Notes: generated from the sequence alone by a model not told the origin. A DNA stretch of 64,000 nt from Blasia pusilla (GCA_050084515.1 CM114275.1:12834001-12898000); one strand, 5' to 3'; positions 23,301 through 34,650 are shown, counted from the first letter of the stretch. Numbers and translations are program-made.

Positions 23301-26300
23301 ACATGTCCTAGGATGAATCACAGATGGTGGACTTCGTCAGAGAAGGCTTCTTGGGGACACCACAAACTTTCAAAAACAGGCAAGCGACACCTAAGTTTTC
23401 TGGTGCCTCTGTGATATATGATTCATTTCATTCCCCAATCGCTTAAGGTCATGATTCGATACTCCAAAAAATCTTTCGTCCTCAGATGACAAATGACCGA
23501 TGTTTCATTTTTTGTCCCTCTTTCTTTAAGTGTTGACTTGATATCTAATTTGTGTACAGGTTTCAGAATCCCATTGAAAATGGACAGCACTTAGATTCAA
23601 CAAAACATGATGTCAGGCTTATGAAGCAACGAGCACATGTTTTGCACAAGACACTGAAGGGATTTGTGCAACGCATGGATACAAGTGTTCTCAAGGATGA
23701 ACTACCTCCAAAGTGTGTATATGTGATAGCTGTAAGACTTTCAAGTATCCAAAGAAGGCTTTATGAACATTATCTCCAAGTTCATGGGCTGCTGCAGGAT
23801 GAAGATGAAGCATCAGAGAATAAATCCCAGCGTCGATATCTCTTTAATGCATATCACGCCCTAGCCAAGGTAGGTGTCTCGTGTGTGATTCCTCATCATG
23901 TTTCTGTGATCCATGAAGGTGCTCAGAAATGTTGATTCGTATTAATCTGGTAGAATTGACCATCACCTCATATTCTAATTCAGGAGGTTTTATAATTTTT
24001 ATCCTCATTTACAAATTTTGTTCTCATTTGAGTAGCATCTGCAAGTGATCTTGTGCTACACATCTATATGAAAAGAACCTTTTAGCAGTCATTTTCTGGC
24101 ACTCAATGTTTCCTTACAGAAAAGAAATAAAATGTGGTGTAATTTGTGAGGGTAATTGCTGATGCAAAAGGTAATATAAGTATCCATAATGTAATTTTTG
24201 TTCAACTTCAGCTGCACCCTATCTAGATGCTTTATGAGCAGATCCCATATTAGATGTACATTTAGAAGTATGCTAAGAAGTGCTGGTTGCCATTCCCACC
24301 GTCTAAGATGTGGTCTCATCAAGACTTAGGTGTGGAGGTCTACATTGCTAATTTGTATTACTTCTCATTCTATTTTCTGCCATCACATAGTTCCCTCCTG
24401 CATCCTGCTGCTAAACTAAATAACTAGAGCAGAGTTTCATGTGCATTAATGTGCAATATTCTAACGTTTGTCCATTGAGGATGAGATGTTAGGATATGTT
24501 TCCTTGCTTGACAGTACTGAAGAGCTCAATTGAAGATGTTGCCAAGTGTGTCTCTTGAATATTCTTAGTGGACATAGAAGAACAGTGCAACTGTCTTTGG
24601 GTGTCCTTGGCTAGTTTCGCCTGTCCACTGTTGCTGTTAATTTGACAGTTCTAAAACTGATGATGGTTTCCTGATAAACACTGAGGCTATTCTAATCATA
24701 TTGCCTACATTTCTGAAGTGAAAAGTGTGGCAGAAAGGACTCGTGTGTATGTTTCAATTGGAGGACTGATGTTGTTTGGGATCAGTTTGACTGGACTTTA
24801 GAATCAGGAAGGTTAAATAGTTTTTCTTCCTGTTTTCAGTATTTTTGGGGCAACATTGTGTGACTATCACCCTGATTACAATTATCCTTCTTTTACAGAT
24901 TTGGAATCATCCAGATCTTCTGCTTGCCCAGGAGGACAAAGTTCGTCGACAGGAAGACAGCTTGGAGGACTTCACGGTTGAATCAGAAGAGGAGAAACTG
25001 AGTGACATTGATACAGGTGTGAATTTGCAGCAATAAATTAAATTAAATTTCTCCTTGAAACAATTATATCTGATGATTCACACATCCTAAATAAGCTTAG
25101 TAACTTTTTTATTTTTTCCTGGTGTCTCCTTACTACTCGATAGTGGATTGCTGCGATTCATTGATGTAAGAGACTGTATGAGGATGGTCGCCTCAAATTG
25201 CTACAAGCACAATGTTAAATTTTTTTTTCTTGCCTTGAATTTGTCAGGAGTATATTGAGATAATTGGTTATGATGTAATTAAACTACCTGCATTGCAGGG
25301 GGAAAACTCAGAGTCAATAGTTACCGCCAGTTGAAAAAGAGGGGAAGTGATGATCTTGATGAGGTAATGGCAACAAAGGCAGGCATGTGTGTGTAGATAA
25401 TTTTCTAGCTATGAGTTTGTAGCTAATAGATGCTTGGATTGTCAGATTAGATGTGGTAAGCTTTTATACTTCTGTAGACTTTCACCTTATCTTAGGTAAT
25501 TAGCAAAATCTAAGTGCTGTCTTGTTTAATTTAAATTCTGATCTCTTGGGCATTTTTCTCTGTCCAGGAGACAAGGAGTGTATCTAAACACATGATTCCT
25601 TGATTTTTAGAGCCATTTCTTTGAACTATTATGTCCCCACTACATAAGTCTTTTGTGTGGGTGGGGAGTTTGACCTGCTTCATTAGCTGCTTTTGTCCCT
25701 TTTTTTCTAACTAGAAATTGGATGCTTTATGTTCTGAATGATCTTTTTGGGTACTGCTGTTCTCATACTTCGATTGGTGAGCATGACTTCAGCTTGAGAA
25801 ACCTCTATGGTGGAAAGATATCATGGAGAATCGTCCACGGGAAGATGAGAACCTAAGTGGTAAGATGGTACTACTGCTACAAGTGCTTGCAATGAGTGCC
25901 TCTCGAGGGGACAAGACTCTAGTTTTCAGTCAGAGCCTTGGTACTTTGGATCTCATCGAAAGGTTTCTGGAGAAGAAAGTACTAGTGCAAAGAGAGGGAT
26001 CACATTGGGAGCAAGACAGACATTGGTACAGGTATATTTCCAAGTTCTAGTACTTGGTCTTTGGTTCATACAACATGTGGAGTTCCTGTGAGTCAGCACT
26101 GAAAGGAGAGTTGAGCTGGTGTGAAAGAGTCATACTTGGATTTGACTTCTGTAAAAAGTTTCCGGGAAAGGGTACACTTCCTTCATGGCTCATTTTGTGA
26201 TTGTACAACAGGTTGGATGGGAGCACGCCTGCTGCAGCTCGATTGAATATGTGTGAAAGGTTTAATGATCCTTCCAATACTATTGTAAAATGTGTGTTGA

Positions 26301-28840
26301 TCTCTACACGAGCAGGATCTCTAGGCATCAATTTACCTGCTGCCAACCGGGTAGTTATTGTTGATGGGTCTTGGAATCCTACGCATGACTTGCAGGCAAT
26401 CTTCCGTGCTTGGAGGTAAGGCTTCATGAAGTGCATGTGTGTAACAATCCTACTGGCTATCCATAGTTGTGTAATATTCTATGAATAATAGAAGTATCGA
26501 AGCACGGGGTATTGACCATGTTGGTTGTGCAGGTTGGGACAGAAAAAGCCAGTTTATGCATATCGGCTTCTAGCATGTGGAACAATGGAAGAAAAAATCT
26601 ATAACCGCCAGGTTGGTTTACACATTAGTGAATTATCTTGATGCTCAGTTTTCACTTTAAGGAATTGGAATACCCATGCAGCTTGATTATTAGAGTCTCA
26701 ACTCCCACAAATATAGGAAACTAGACAACTTGAAAGAATGTGGTCATAGGTTTTTGTATAGGCAGTGGGAGAGCTATGAAGTTCAAGTCTAATTTTGACA
26801 TCAATGAGTTCTGTCTACTAGCATGGCTGTTCATTCTGATTGACTGTGCATGTTTTGGATTCTCGTGAACGAGTACCAACTGAAAGGCAGTGTAGAGGTC
26901 TTGTTTTTATTCATCTTTTTTAATCTCTAGGGTGAGCCAGACTAAGTTATTCCGGTATGGCTGCTTATATATTTCAAACATGATATAGAAATTTTGGTTG
27001 AGAAGTGTCCCCTTGGTTGGGTCTTACCTTAGCAACAGCTGAAATTGCTTTTCTGTAGGTGCATGTTGTGACAAGGCACTGTTTCGTACTACTTGCAGTT
27101 GTATTAGAACCTCATCTGATAGACTGGAGATTAATGATGTGCCTCTGGAGTAGCATACACCCATGTGGACGTACGTCCTGGCAGGGGAAACGCGATATTA
27201 GTTACTTAGTGACATAATGCCATGGACGATAATGGAAATGCATTAATTGATAGGTTGTTGCTTCTGTTCATTTTGTGAGAAGAAGTTATCTCGTAATATA
27301 CGTGTGCATCCGAACAGCAATTTAAGTCTTCTTCCCAAGTCTTTAGTGTAAGATCTTAGGTGTTTCTTTTAGAAATCTTTGTGTTGGCATTCGGGTTGGG
27401 CAGAGAGTACAGCTGGGACTTCTTCTGAGTCATGTTTGAACTCTGTGTTCTTTTGTGTACAAGACTAAAAAATTGACTCTTCTATTTTTGATATCAAACA
27501 GGTAGCTAAAGAAGGGGTAGCTGCAAGAGTTTTAGATACAAACTACCCTGAGCGAATTTTCACTGGAGATGACCTAGATTTGCTATTTCGTCTGGAGGCG
27601 GATGGGGATGAGTTTGTGTCTGTAGAGAGCGAAAGTTCTCAATATGTAGGGGTCAAAACAGGGTTGGAAGATGGAAATTCTGGCCGTGCATCTCCCTCTG
27701 CTGGCGCATCTTCCCTGGCATCAGCATCTAAAAGCAAGTTTTCGGCATTCAATGTTCCTGATGATGCGCCTCCACGTGATGACTTGATGGGAAAGTTGCT
27801 TCTTGATCATCGCCCTCGGTAGGTCACAAGTTCTACTGCACTTCATGTCACTGTGCAGTTAAGATTTAATCCATTCATGAGTTAGTATGGTGGATTGGTA
27901 GAATTTATGCCAAATCTCTTAGAGTGTCTTGCAACTGGTGGAATGAGTGGTCTTGTGTTTGTGACGGCCATTATAAGCCACTATTGCTCCAGGGAAAATG
28001 CAAGGTAATGAGTCTCCTTTTCGAGGTTCATTGGCATGTTAAAACTAATCATATATCTATGTTGAATGCTACACTCAATGACACTGATTAAGCTGTCTAT
28101 CTAGGATTGAAACATAACTGTATAGAACTATGAAATTGTTGGCAAATTTTTGTGAGGAGCTCTATATTAGGATTTGGTTGTGTCTATAGTTAATCTATGA
28201 GTGTTTTTTTTGGAGGTTCATTGGCATGCCTCTCGTGCTCAAGAGCCGAAACCCTTTGCGTGAGCAGGTTTTTGTTTCCTGGACTAAAGTTGGGTAGGTT
28301 GGTGGAAGACTTCTTTCTTGTATTTGGCCTACTTTATAAAGGAACTGCCAACACCGAGATGTTAATTGCATGCTTATTAGGTCAAACGTTTCTATGTACC
28401 ACATTTGATTTCATGGGTTCTGCAGATGGCTACGAGGATGAAATGTTGAACTAATATATGGGTCTACCTCTTTGCACAGTTGGGTGGTGAGGTACCATGA
28501 ACATGAGCCCCTCTTGGAGCATCGTGAAGAAGAAACTCTTTCCACAGAGGAGCAGAGTGCTGCTTGGGAAGCCTTCAGGGTGGTGGAAGGATCACAGGCT
28601 GCCCCATTGCAGAATATGACCACATTTTTTGTACAAGATGTTGGTTTCGGAAGTTATAATGGAACCGCGGGTAGTATCCGCCCTCTTTGTTCCAACAAAG
28701 ACCATGCAGCAGTATTGCATGAACAGAGGGTACTTGTGAACGAGTACATCATCTGTGCAACGTGCATGCAGAATATCTCCTGGAATTCGATCAATACAGC
28801 CCCTAAACAGCCTCCCAAGGGAAAAGCTATCCGAGAGTAG
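8399..28840 (+). CDS. ATRX: ATRX-like SNF2 chromatin-remodelling ATPase with ADD domain (31 exons)
   Basis: Plant ATRX is a nuclear ATP-driven remodeller linked in the family to histone H3.3 deposition and heterochromatin. Exons: 8399-8577, 10290-10388, 10768-10947, 11058-11237, 11370-11645, 12094-12273, 12390-12567, 14083-14145, 14343-14438, 14670-14762, 15101-15291, 16585-16852, 17095-17205, 17331-17423, 18177-19316, 19553-19866, 20143-20230, 20385-20597, 21121-21240, 21887-22050, 22175-22322, 22990-23142, 23324-23379, 23560-23869, 24899-25016, 25299-25363, 25793-26031, 26212-26415, 26533-26611, 27502-27818, 28480-28840. All phases agree; the sum is 6276 nt (2091 residues). The domain order is the family's: helical segment, ADD, then SNF2 lobes with GLGKT (Lys about 1351), DEAH (1468-1471), [19 protein letters not shown] and [19 protein letters not shown]. 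The protein is longer than I expect for Arabidopsis ATRX (roughly 1480 residues), mostly because of its N-terminal exons. Introns 19 and 23 have GC donors. Exons 1-6 are the least certain, since they lack a recognised domain; exons 8-31 are secure. Confidence 0.93.
8578..10289 (+). other. ATRX intron 1 with unexplained coding-like stretches
   Basis: This 1.7-kb gap between exons 1 and 2 (phase 2 to phase 2) contains open stretches at 8636-9046 (136 residues, plus) and 9060-9242, a minus-strand frame at 9364-9588, and plus-strand patches near 9778-9960. None has a domain I recognise. A symmetric (2-2) exon skipped by my model could sit here, for example after the pyrimidine-rich acceptor at about 8744. 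Upstream open frames or a decayed inserted gene fragment are the other options. Confidence 0.4.
10768..12273 (+). other. Repeated symmetric 180-nt exons of the ATRX N-terminus
   Basis: Exons 3 (10768-10947), 4 (11058-11237) and 6 (12094-12273) are each exactly 180 nt and in phase 2 at both ends. Exons 2 (99 nt) and 5 (276 nt) share the 2-2 phase. Exons 3 and 4 align without gaps at their 3' ends: [19 protein letters not shown] against [19 protein letters not shown]. Exon 6 has the same size and phase but weak residue similarity. The encoded segments are acidic and Ser/Glu-rich, probably disordered. Exact size and phase identity suggests exon duplication. Skipping any one exon would leave the frame intact. 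Confidence 0.7.
12390..17423 (+). other. ATRX acidic stretch and conserved helical region (exons 7-14)
   Basis: Exon 7 encodes an Asp/Glu run ([12 protein letters not shown]). Exons 8-12 encode a long charged helical segment recognisable as plant [22 protein letters not shown], then [18 protein letters not shown], then [22 protein letters not shown], interrupted here only by my choice of landmarks. It continues [20 protein letters not shown] across the exon 11/12 junction. Exons 13-14 are basic at the end ([14 protein letters not shown]). No enzymatic domain is visible. The segment probably mediates protein interactions. Confidence 0.8.
15292..16584 (+). other. ATRX intron 11, long and partly AT-rich
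   Basis: This 1293-nt intron links two exons whose joined product reads [15 protein letters not shown], the conserved plant ATRX sequence, so both ends are well fixed. Its first half (about 15400-15850) is markedly AT-rich and may contain an old insertion. No terminal repeats were identified. Confidence 0.5.
18177..19866 (+). other. ATRX regulatory exon and ADD zinc domain (exons 15-16)
   Basis: Exon 15 is the largest (1140 nt). It encodes a disordered Ser-rich region with IIELLSDDE (about residues 794-802), a hydrophobic-acidic SUMO-interaction-like motif. A second possible one is VVIDSDGE. A classical basic nuclear localisation signal, SPKKKRVSE, lies between them. The ADD domain begins at the end of exon 15 (CTTCGVMLK...CKQCKNHY) and continues in exon 16 with [26 protein letters not shown] and WLCYFCNP, giving the GATA-like finger plus PHD-like finger of the family. 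In animals this domain reads the histone H3 tail. The Cys pattern here looks complete. Exon 16 must end at 19866 (phase 2) to join exon 17 in frame. Confidence 0.85.
21241..21886 (+). other. GC-AG intron (ATRX intron 19)
   Basis: The donor reads CAG|GCAAGT and the acceptor GGCAG|GTC. Exon 19 must stop here, directly after the motif I codons, to join [10 protein letters not shown] in exon 20. The rest of the donor is a perfect match to U1, as is typical of GC donors. Confidence 0.88.
23380..23559 (+). other. GC-AG intron (ATRX intron 23)
   Basis: The donor reads AACAG|GCAAGC and the acceptor TACAG|GTTTC. The split Arg codon AG|G recreates the conserved N-R-F-Q-N-P sequence. No GT donor nearby yields a correct join. 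Confidence 0.85.
24899..28840 (+). other. ATRX SNF2 lobe 2 and C-terminal tail (exons 25-31)
   Basis: Lobe 2 runs from [13 protein letters not shown] through [18 protein letters not shown] (exon 27), [19 protein letters not shown] and [16 protein letters not shown] (exon 28), and [20 protein letters not shown] (exon 29). The tail (exons 30-31) is Ser-rich, then [20 protein letters not shown], a segment typical of plant ATRX. It ends with an unfamiliar stretch containing a CATC pair before the stop at 28838-28840. The stop is followed by GC-moderate non-coding sequence. An AATAAA at 30415 is about 1.6 kb beyond it, and the real poly(A) site is not determined. Confidence 0.9.
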
Positions 28841-31332
28841 GGGCAGCTCACTCCTATCACGTCTAGTTAGTCAAAATATTTAAACTAGTTCCATCCCGGT
28901 TCCTCGAGCTCTTGCCTTGGCTAGATCACTCATAGTTTAGGGCACCGTATGGTCTCACATGTAAAGAATAGAGCACATTTTAAAGTATTCACAACATTTC
29001 ACCCTCTATCAACGATCAAAATGTCCTGTGCCTCTGAGGATTGCGAATTCCAAAATTCATGTGGATCTCACGCCTGAACACTTAATTGTCCTTGCTTCCC
29101 ACAGAAACATAGAGGAAATTTTGATGTGTCATGTGAGGTTGGAAGAGGTTTGCCTGCCAGGCTGTAGAGTTTAAAGATGGACATCTCCCGCACCCTTGTT
29201 AAGCAACTTGAGTTGCCACGCAATTTAGTAGCCGGATGAAACCTAGAAGGTCGTCAACGCTAATGAGTGAAAGTTCTCATGCAGCTAAGAAGTCCTCCTC
29301 ATATTCAGGACCTACTTGGTGGGTAGCTGAGGTCAGACATTACAGCCGATTCAGTGACTGCCTTTTCCAGGCATTTGCAGTGAACTTTCGGTGCTGTGGA
29401 GATGAAAGCTTTCGAGAAAGTTGATGGGTTCAGCTGCCTCGTCCTCGTTTGGTGAATACAGTCTCGTGCTCTTTCGGTGACATCAGCCTGCTTGCCATGG
29501 ACATTTGCCGAAGCTTCAAGGCAGAATCTCAGGGGTAAGAAGAACACAAATTGTGGAGGTAGCGCAGTGCTTATGTCGTCTGCAAGGCAATTATGAGGAG
29601 GTGTAGCGTGCCCCCATAAAGAGCCAGCCTCATGTGTGGTCGTAGCAACTCTTACGATCGTCCTTAGGGATTGGAAATGGTCATAGTGACTGATGTGTTC
29701 CAAGTATATTTGTCACCGCACAATCAATCACTTGATTTATTTTGCACTATTGCGCAGGGAAACGCTTCGTTCTCACTGGCGAGAGGGGAAGAGGTGAATT
29801 CAATCCACGAATCATTACTAGTACCTACTTCATATAGGCCCTTTGTTCCCCAGAAGACGTGGAGATTATGACTTGGGCTTATCTTCTGGTGCTAAAGAAG
29901 TGGTCACTTGGAAGGCAAGCTGCTAAAAGGCGTCCGAGTCAGAAATGTGATCCACGAAGGTAGACTCGGTACAAACTGTACTGCAACATATTTCCTGCAT
30001 TAGGCAGAAAATTCAATAGATAAATCACACGAAACATTGTTTGCACATTGAGAGTTCTCATGTGCACCATCGTGAGACCTGGTAGTGCGTGGCTTTCTTC
30101 ATCATGAGAATGATGAGCTTGGAAATTTGATGAGGGAAGGTCACGAGCACACGATTTTGACAGGGTGCGGTTACTTCCATGTCCTAAGGTGAGAAAATTT
30201 AGCCATCAACATCTGAAATCAGTCACACATGGCTTTTACAGAAATACTTGGACAGTTGAAATTCCAAATCGGAAAATCTGACGACTTTTCTCTGTTCATC
30301 TGGTGTTCATGGAAGTTCCAGCATTCTGGGGTCTAGACGAGATATCGGAGACGCTCGGAGGTACTTGGCGGAGAGCAAAGCTAAGGCTTATTCATTTGTA
30401 TCGTATTCACCAGAAATAAATACGTCCTTGTTACCCTTTGTCTGCTTCGAATTACCTTTCAGTAAGAGCTTCGAGAAACGTCTGTGATGTCTGTGTGCCT
30501 CACATTCAAGAAGACGTGTTTCGACGGGTTTCTTCCGGGCGATACCTCAACGCACACAGGAAAACAGTCCGACCGCGCAGTGGTGCTTAAATCCCTAAAG
30601 AAACATTCGTCGCTGTCACGAGCTCAATGGCTGAAGTCTGGCTCCGTTTGGACCTCCCTGTCTGGGATCCTCTGAGGATCCCTATGGCATGACAGAAGTC
30701 GTCAACGGAGAAGGGAGTGACGATGCAGGCACCTGCACTTCCGACTCGCTTCTTCACAACAAACCCTGCAGAATCTCCGCCTTCGCCAGTCCCCTTTCTT
30801 GGCAATAAGGTTTCTCGGCATCAGAGCCAAGTTTTCTTCGTGGTGCTCCTGACGGAACCACCGCATTATCATCGCCTGCAACCGGACAAGCTCCAGCTTC
30901 TTCAACGCTCTCGATCCGAAATTCCGAATCCTCGAGCTCGCTAAGACGATGTGGCGTTTAGGGCCGCAATGCATGCGCTCGTAAATCACTCCCGTTCGGC
31001 CAAACTTTTGTTTCGCAGATAAGTGAATTCTCATAATGGATTGATTAGATACTTGTCAAAGATTTTCCTAAAATAATAAAACGTAGATTATTGTGAAAAT
31101 GGAGAATTATTTCCCACTCGAACATCTTCACGTATATTAATGGAAGGAATCTAGGTTCATAAATACGCTAGTGTACAGCCGTACATACATGCGAGGGAGT
31201 GAAAGGATTAATCATCTCTTATAAATTAAAATGTTTTTTACTTGTAATAAAATTGTTTATTTTTATTTTTTACGTGGTTGTCGTGTGTCAGGCAAATAGG
31301 TGTTTGCAAATCAAGAAGACATTCTCCATTAT
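28841..31332. other. Intergenic region downstream of ATRX
   Basis: The proximal part is presumably ATRX 3' UTR. Open frames on both strands reach at most about 130 residues (29305-29703 minus; 30702-31034 minus). They overlap each other and have no recognised motif or intron structure, so I treat them as chance. Confidence 0.4.
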
Positions 31333-32310
31333 TGTCCTGCACCTACTCTCTTTGAACGTTAATTTTTGTTGTTGCGGAAGCGTGCGTTCAGTACGACACG
31401 TTTTCAACGTTGATCTGCATCCAAACATGCACTCACATTAGTCGGGTCTGGATCAATCAGCGGGTCTAACTTGCCGATTTCTCATCTCGGCCTCTCATCA
31501 AGCTCAACCTTCCTAGTTTCGCAGTTTACAACACAGACAAGTCAAAAAAGACTTGGGATAGACTTTTTGGTATGTTCAAGAACCTCAAACGACGTTTTGT
31601 GCTGCAGTTCCAGTTGTCCAATTGACATCTAATGAGTCCCTAGCCGCGAGTCACAAACATGAATCGCGGGTTGGAATTCAAGTGTGGCTTACAAAGTCCA
31701 CTCCCTTGGATCAGGTTTGGATTTCGAGTTCCAACGCCAAACGCTTGTTCCATCCCTTGAGACGTTGTTTGGTGATCAAAGTGGGATTCGTGTTCCAAGA
31801 CTCCTTGGAGAGACTCCCCCTTACTAGTACTTCTGGGGATCACCGGGATCCGCCTAACTTTAGGTAAAGATAGCTGGGCCTCTCAAATTAGGCCCTCAAC
31901 CCGATTGCTCTCACAATTATTTTCGGCCAATATCTCAGCATGTACTTATGCGTTGGAAGCGTCTCGGGATAAGCTTTCCAACGCGCCCTTATTTGTCCCA
32001 AACACATCTTGGGGCTAAACGTTATGGTCCGAAACACAGTCAAATTCTTCACACGTGAGTCGTGTTCCAAAACTGGTTCTCACCTCTTTGGCAACCAACC
32101 TTCCAAGACTCAACTCATCTCAAGTCTTGGTTTGCATGTGGTCTAGGTTTTCTGGTCATGACCACTAACGCATGAAACACAGAACTCTGTTCCGCGTTTC
32201 GTCTCTTGGACCTTTCCAAAGCGCGATTATCGTAGCGTGAGTCCACTAGAGTTATGATTTTCCACTTGGCGCTTATTTGATGTTTGTTTGGTTATGAGGG
32301 TCGCGAAAAT
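31333..32310 (+). repeat. Solo LTR, Ty3/gypsy family
   Basis: The sequence from 'TGTCCTGCACCTACTCTCTTTGAACG' to about 'gagggtcgcga' is collinear and highly similar to the reverse complement of 45975-47018, beside the gag start of the element there. No gag or pol remnant of the family flanks it on either side, so it is most simply a solo LTR left by recombination. Exact ends and target-site duplication were not resolved; the 5' end is placed at a TG and the 3' end is approximate. Confidence 0.8.
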
Positions 32311-33120
32311 TATATATGCGATTTAATCATTCACTAAAATTTTTATGATCGAGGAAATTTTTTAAAGGTTTTTTCAGAATGTATGGTTTATCCATCCTTA
32401 CAAGCATGAATCTAAGTTTAGAAACATAAATGGTTGAGAAAAAGCGCAGAAAAAAAGATCCATGTATGATAAAATGTAAATCATTAAAATTTTTGGAAAT
32501 GGAGGGTAAAGCTAAAGAGAAGAGGAAGAAAATAGAAGAATTCAAGCATAGAAACACATGTGAGAAACATGTTTCTTTTTATAAAGAAAAAGATTCTACT
32601 AATTTATTTTCTTGCCGAATACTAATATCTTTAGGGTTAATTTCTAGTTTAAAATGAAAATTTCCCTTCATGAAAACCTCATCTATACTATTATGACAAC
32701 ACTAGTAAGAATGCATGTGCAATGCATTGCCTTCTCATTAACACATGTTGAATTTTTAGCATGGTAGATACTTTTCCATTTTAAAAATAATCTACACATA
32801 CTTCCAATTCCATAGAATACATGAGACACCTTATCATTCTATTATGAGGATAACGCAACCTGTCGCCATACATGCTGATCATCTAGTCTCGACAGAAAGA
32901 GATCCAAAGTCGATAGTGGAGGAAGAATTGGAACTCCACGATTACTTTACAATATACAAGCTCAAGAAAGCGTTGGACTGCAATCACCATTACGAGACTC
33001 AAGGAGAGGAAGACATGCATATTTGGGGCTGAGTGTTGTGAAGTGGGCAATGTCCCGCAATTATGAATTCATTAATGAATGAAGCCGTTTCTTGGTCACG
33101 AGAGCCCTAAAGGAATTTGC
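32311..33120. other. AT-rich intergenic sequence
   Basis: No gene is recognised. Lysine-rich and hydrophobic open frames reflect the A/T composition. The string 'cactagtaagaatgcatgtgcaatgcattgcc' at about 32699-32730 resembles dispersed-repeat ends seen elsewhere in the window. Confidence 0.35.

Positions 33121-33123
<3 letters not shown>

Positions 33124-33181
<58 letters not shown>
33124..33181. repeat. (GA)n microsatellite
   Basis: An almost uninterrupted GA dinucleotide run of about 58 bp. It makes the minus-strand Ser-Leu repeat frame there spurious. Confidence 0.97.
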
Positions 33182-33187
<6 letters not shown>

Positions 33188-33833
33188 ATGTTGCTGACTA
33201 TGAATGAGAAGATGAACACTACAACAACATGAGCTATGGCTGTAGATTTGAAGCAACACACTCGAAATTTGACACAGTTGCAGATTAGGAACGCACTTGA
33301 TGCTCGGATCTTCCTCCCCCCGCTAATAGTAGTTGGACCACCTCTTCCTTCTCCAAAGTAAACACTCGAGGGAGAGCAAGAAATATTTATCTACACTCAA
33401 AAGCCTCAAATGTTTGTCGAATATCTACAGGTGTCTCCGCGTAATAGGTGCTCACTATGCATAACACGTGTCCGTGCACTCCCTCCAATATTTCCTTAAC
33501 ATCTGTCTCAAATTGATGCCAACCAGGCCACGATGGAAAGGAGCCGGGTAAATAGTACAAGGAGCCAAACAAGGCACGACGTAAAATCCAATCGCTAAAG
33601 AAAATAGCCCCGTAACTCATAATTATGCTGCAAGCTTCACTTCTTTTGGAATCCCTTTACTTTTTTTTCTCCCCATATAGTAACCCCCCATGTTTCAATA
33701 AGAGTATAGATTGACATCTCGAAGGAGAAGGAGTCCAAACACATGCGCAATAAAATTTTAGAAGAAGTTTTTTTCCACACTCCATCTAAAATAACTATTT
33801 TCTCTCCGCCACTCTCCAAAGTGTCTCGTAATC

Positions 33834-34191
33834 ATGTGGTTTCCTGCGAATCGAGGAAATGGACTACTGCGGTCGACGAAGAAGCGCAGTCGTGAAGGCT
33901 CGCGTCGCGAATTCGCGATCGCGATCGCGGTGTGTGTGTGTGTTGTGCTGCTGCAGTTCCACGCGTGCGAACTTTGCGCCGAAGTTTTCCTCGCGTCTGA
34001 CTTCTGCGCTCTTCCTCGACGAGTGCAGGTGGTCGTTCTCGAGGTCGGTTCAGGAGCGAGAAAGGGCAGCAGCGGTTGTTGATTTTGCACTGATTTCGCG
34101 GGATTTCTGTGTCGAGGGAGCGGAGAGGTGGAGAAAATAGGAGGAGGGATCCGATTGTGAAGAGGAGAGGAGCCGAGCGTAGCGGTGAGGA
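33834..34191 (+). promoter_or_regulatory. Probable leader and proximal promoter of the PLAC8 gene
   Basis: A GC-rich block with 'gcgatcgcgatcgcgg' and a short (GT)n tract precedes the PLAC8 start codon. It changes sharply from AT-rich sequence upstream. The last 20 bases before the ATG are purine-rich. Open frames in this leader do not continue into the gene and lack motifs. Confidence 0.45.
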
Positions 34192-34650
34192 ATGTCGGCA
34201 TATGATTCGTACCCGCGTCTAGTTAATCGGAGGGAAGAAGATGAGGACGAAGAAGATGGAGAATGGATGGCCAGCTTTTGCGGATGTTTGGCGGATCCGC
34301 CGTCGTGCCTGTTGACGATGTTCTGTCCTTGCGTAGCGGTGGGAATTGTGGTTGAGAAATTGGACAGGGGAAGTACGTCTTGCTTCACAGCCGCGCTGGT
34401 GTGGCTGGTGCTGCAAGAACTGACGACTTGTGGATGCATCTATTCTTGCACCTACAGAGCGAAGCTGAGGAGAAAGTACAACCTCCCCAATCGGCCATTG
34501 CCTGACACGTTGGTGCATTGGCTTTGTTGGCCGTGCGCAATTTGCCAGGAGCTGCGGGAGTTGAAGGCGCGTGAGACATCGTACTACGGATTTGGAGATG
34601 ATTACAGGACCAGTATCATTCCTCCCCATCCACAAGTAATGGATTCCTAG
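34192..34650 (+). CDS. PLAC8-family cysteine-rich protein (single exon)
   Basis: The 152-residue protein has the PLAC8 layout. After a short acidic N-terminus (EEDEDEEDGEW) comes FCGCLADPPSCLLTMFCPC, with the family's Cys-rich signature ending in CPC. A hydrophobic segment follows (CFTAALVWLVLQELTTCGCIY), then YRAKLRRKYNLP, and HWLCWPCAICQELRELKAR near the C-terminus. Plant members (cadmium-resistance PCR, cell-number-regulator and related proteins) are small membrane proteins implicated in metal transport or organ size. Which of these roles applies here cannot be told. The length is normal for the family and no intron is needed. The canonical CC at the first Cys block reads C-L-L here. The start is the first ATG after the GC-rich leader. 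Confidence 0.88.
   Translation: MSAYDSYPRLVNRREEDEDEEDGEWMASFCGCLADPPSCLLTMFCPCVAVGIVVEKLDRGSTSCFTAALVWLVLQELTTCGCIYSCTYRAKLRRKYNLPNRPLPDTLVHWLCWPCAICQELRELKARETSYYGFGDDYRTSIIPPHPQVMDS

Larger units (their letters stand above)
20385..23869 (+). other. ATRX SNF2 ATPase lobe 1 (exons 18-24)
   Basis: The lobe begins with [16 protein letters not shown] across exons 18-19. Motif I is [11 protein letters not shown] at the end of exon 19. It is followed by [17 protein letters not shown] (exon 20), [12 protein letters not shown] (exon 21), [10 protein letters not shown] and [16 protein letters not shown] (exon 22), [11 protein letters not shown] (exon 23) and [12 protein letters not shown] plus LKGFVQRMD (exon 24). 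All catalytic motifs are intact, so the motor should be active. Exon 23 is placed at 23324 because this gives [11 protein letters not shown], the family sequence. The alternative acceptor 12 nt upstream would insert four residues. Confidence 0.92.

Noticed and set aside
8243-28840. Functional link between the ATRX gene and the methyltransferase-bearing retroelement 15 kb away
   Set aside because: Both concern chromatin, but the element is a decayed insertion on the other strand with LTR copies elsewhere. Proximity is probably chance.
33124-33181. CRISPR-like or structured repeat array
   Set aside because: Simple dinucleotide repeat. No spacer-repeat pattern exists anywhere in this eukaryotic window.
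33061-33261. Ser-Leu repeat protein on the minus strand
   Set aside because: It is the translation of the (GA)n microsatellite.
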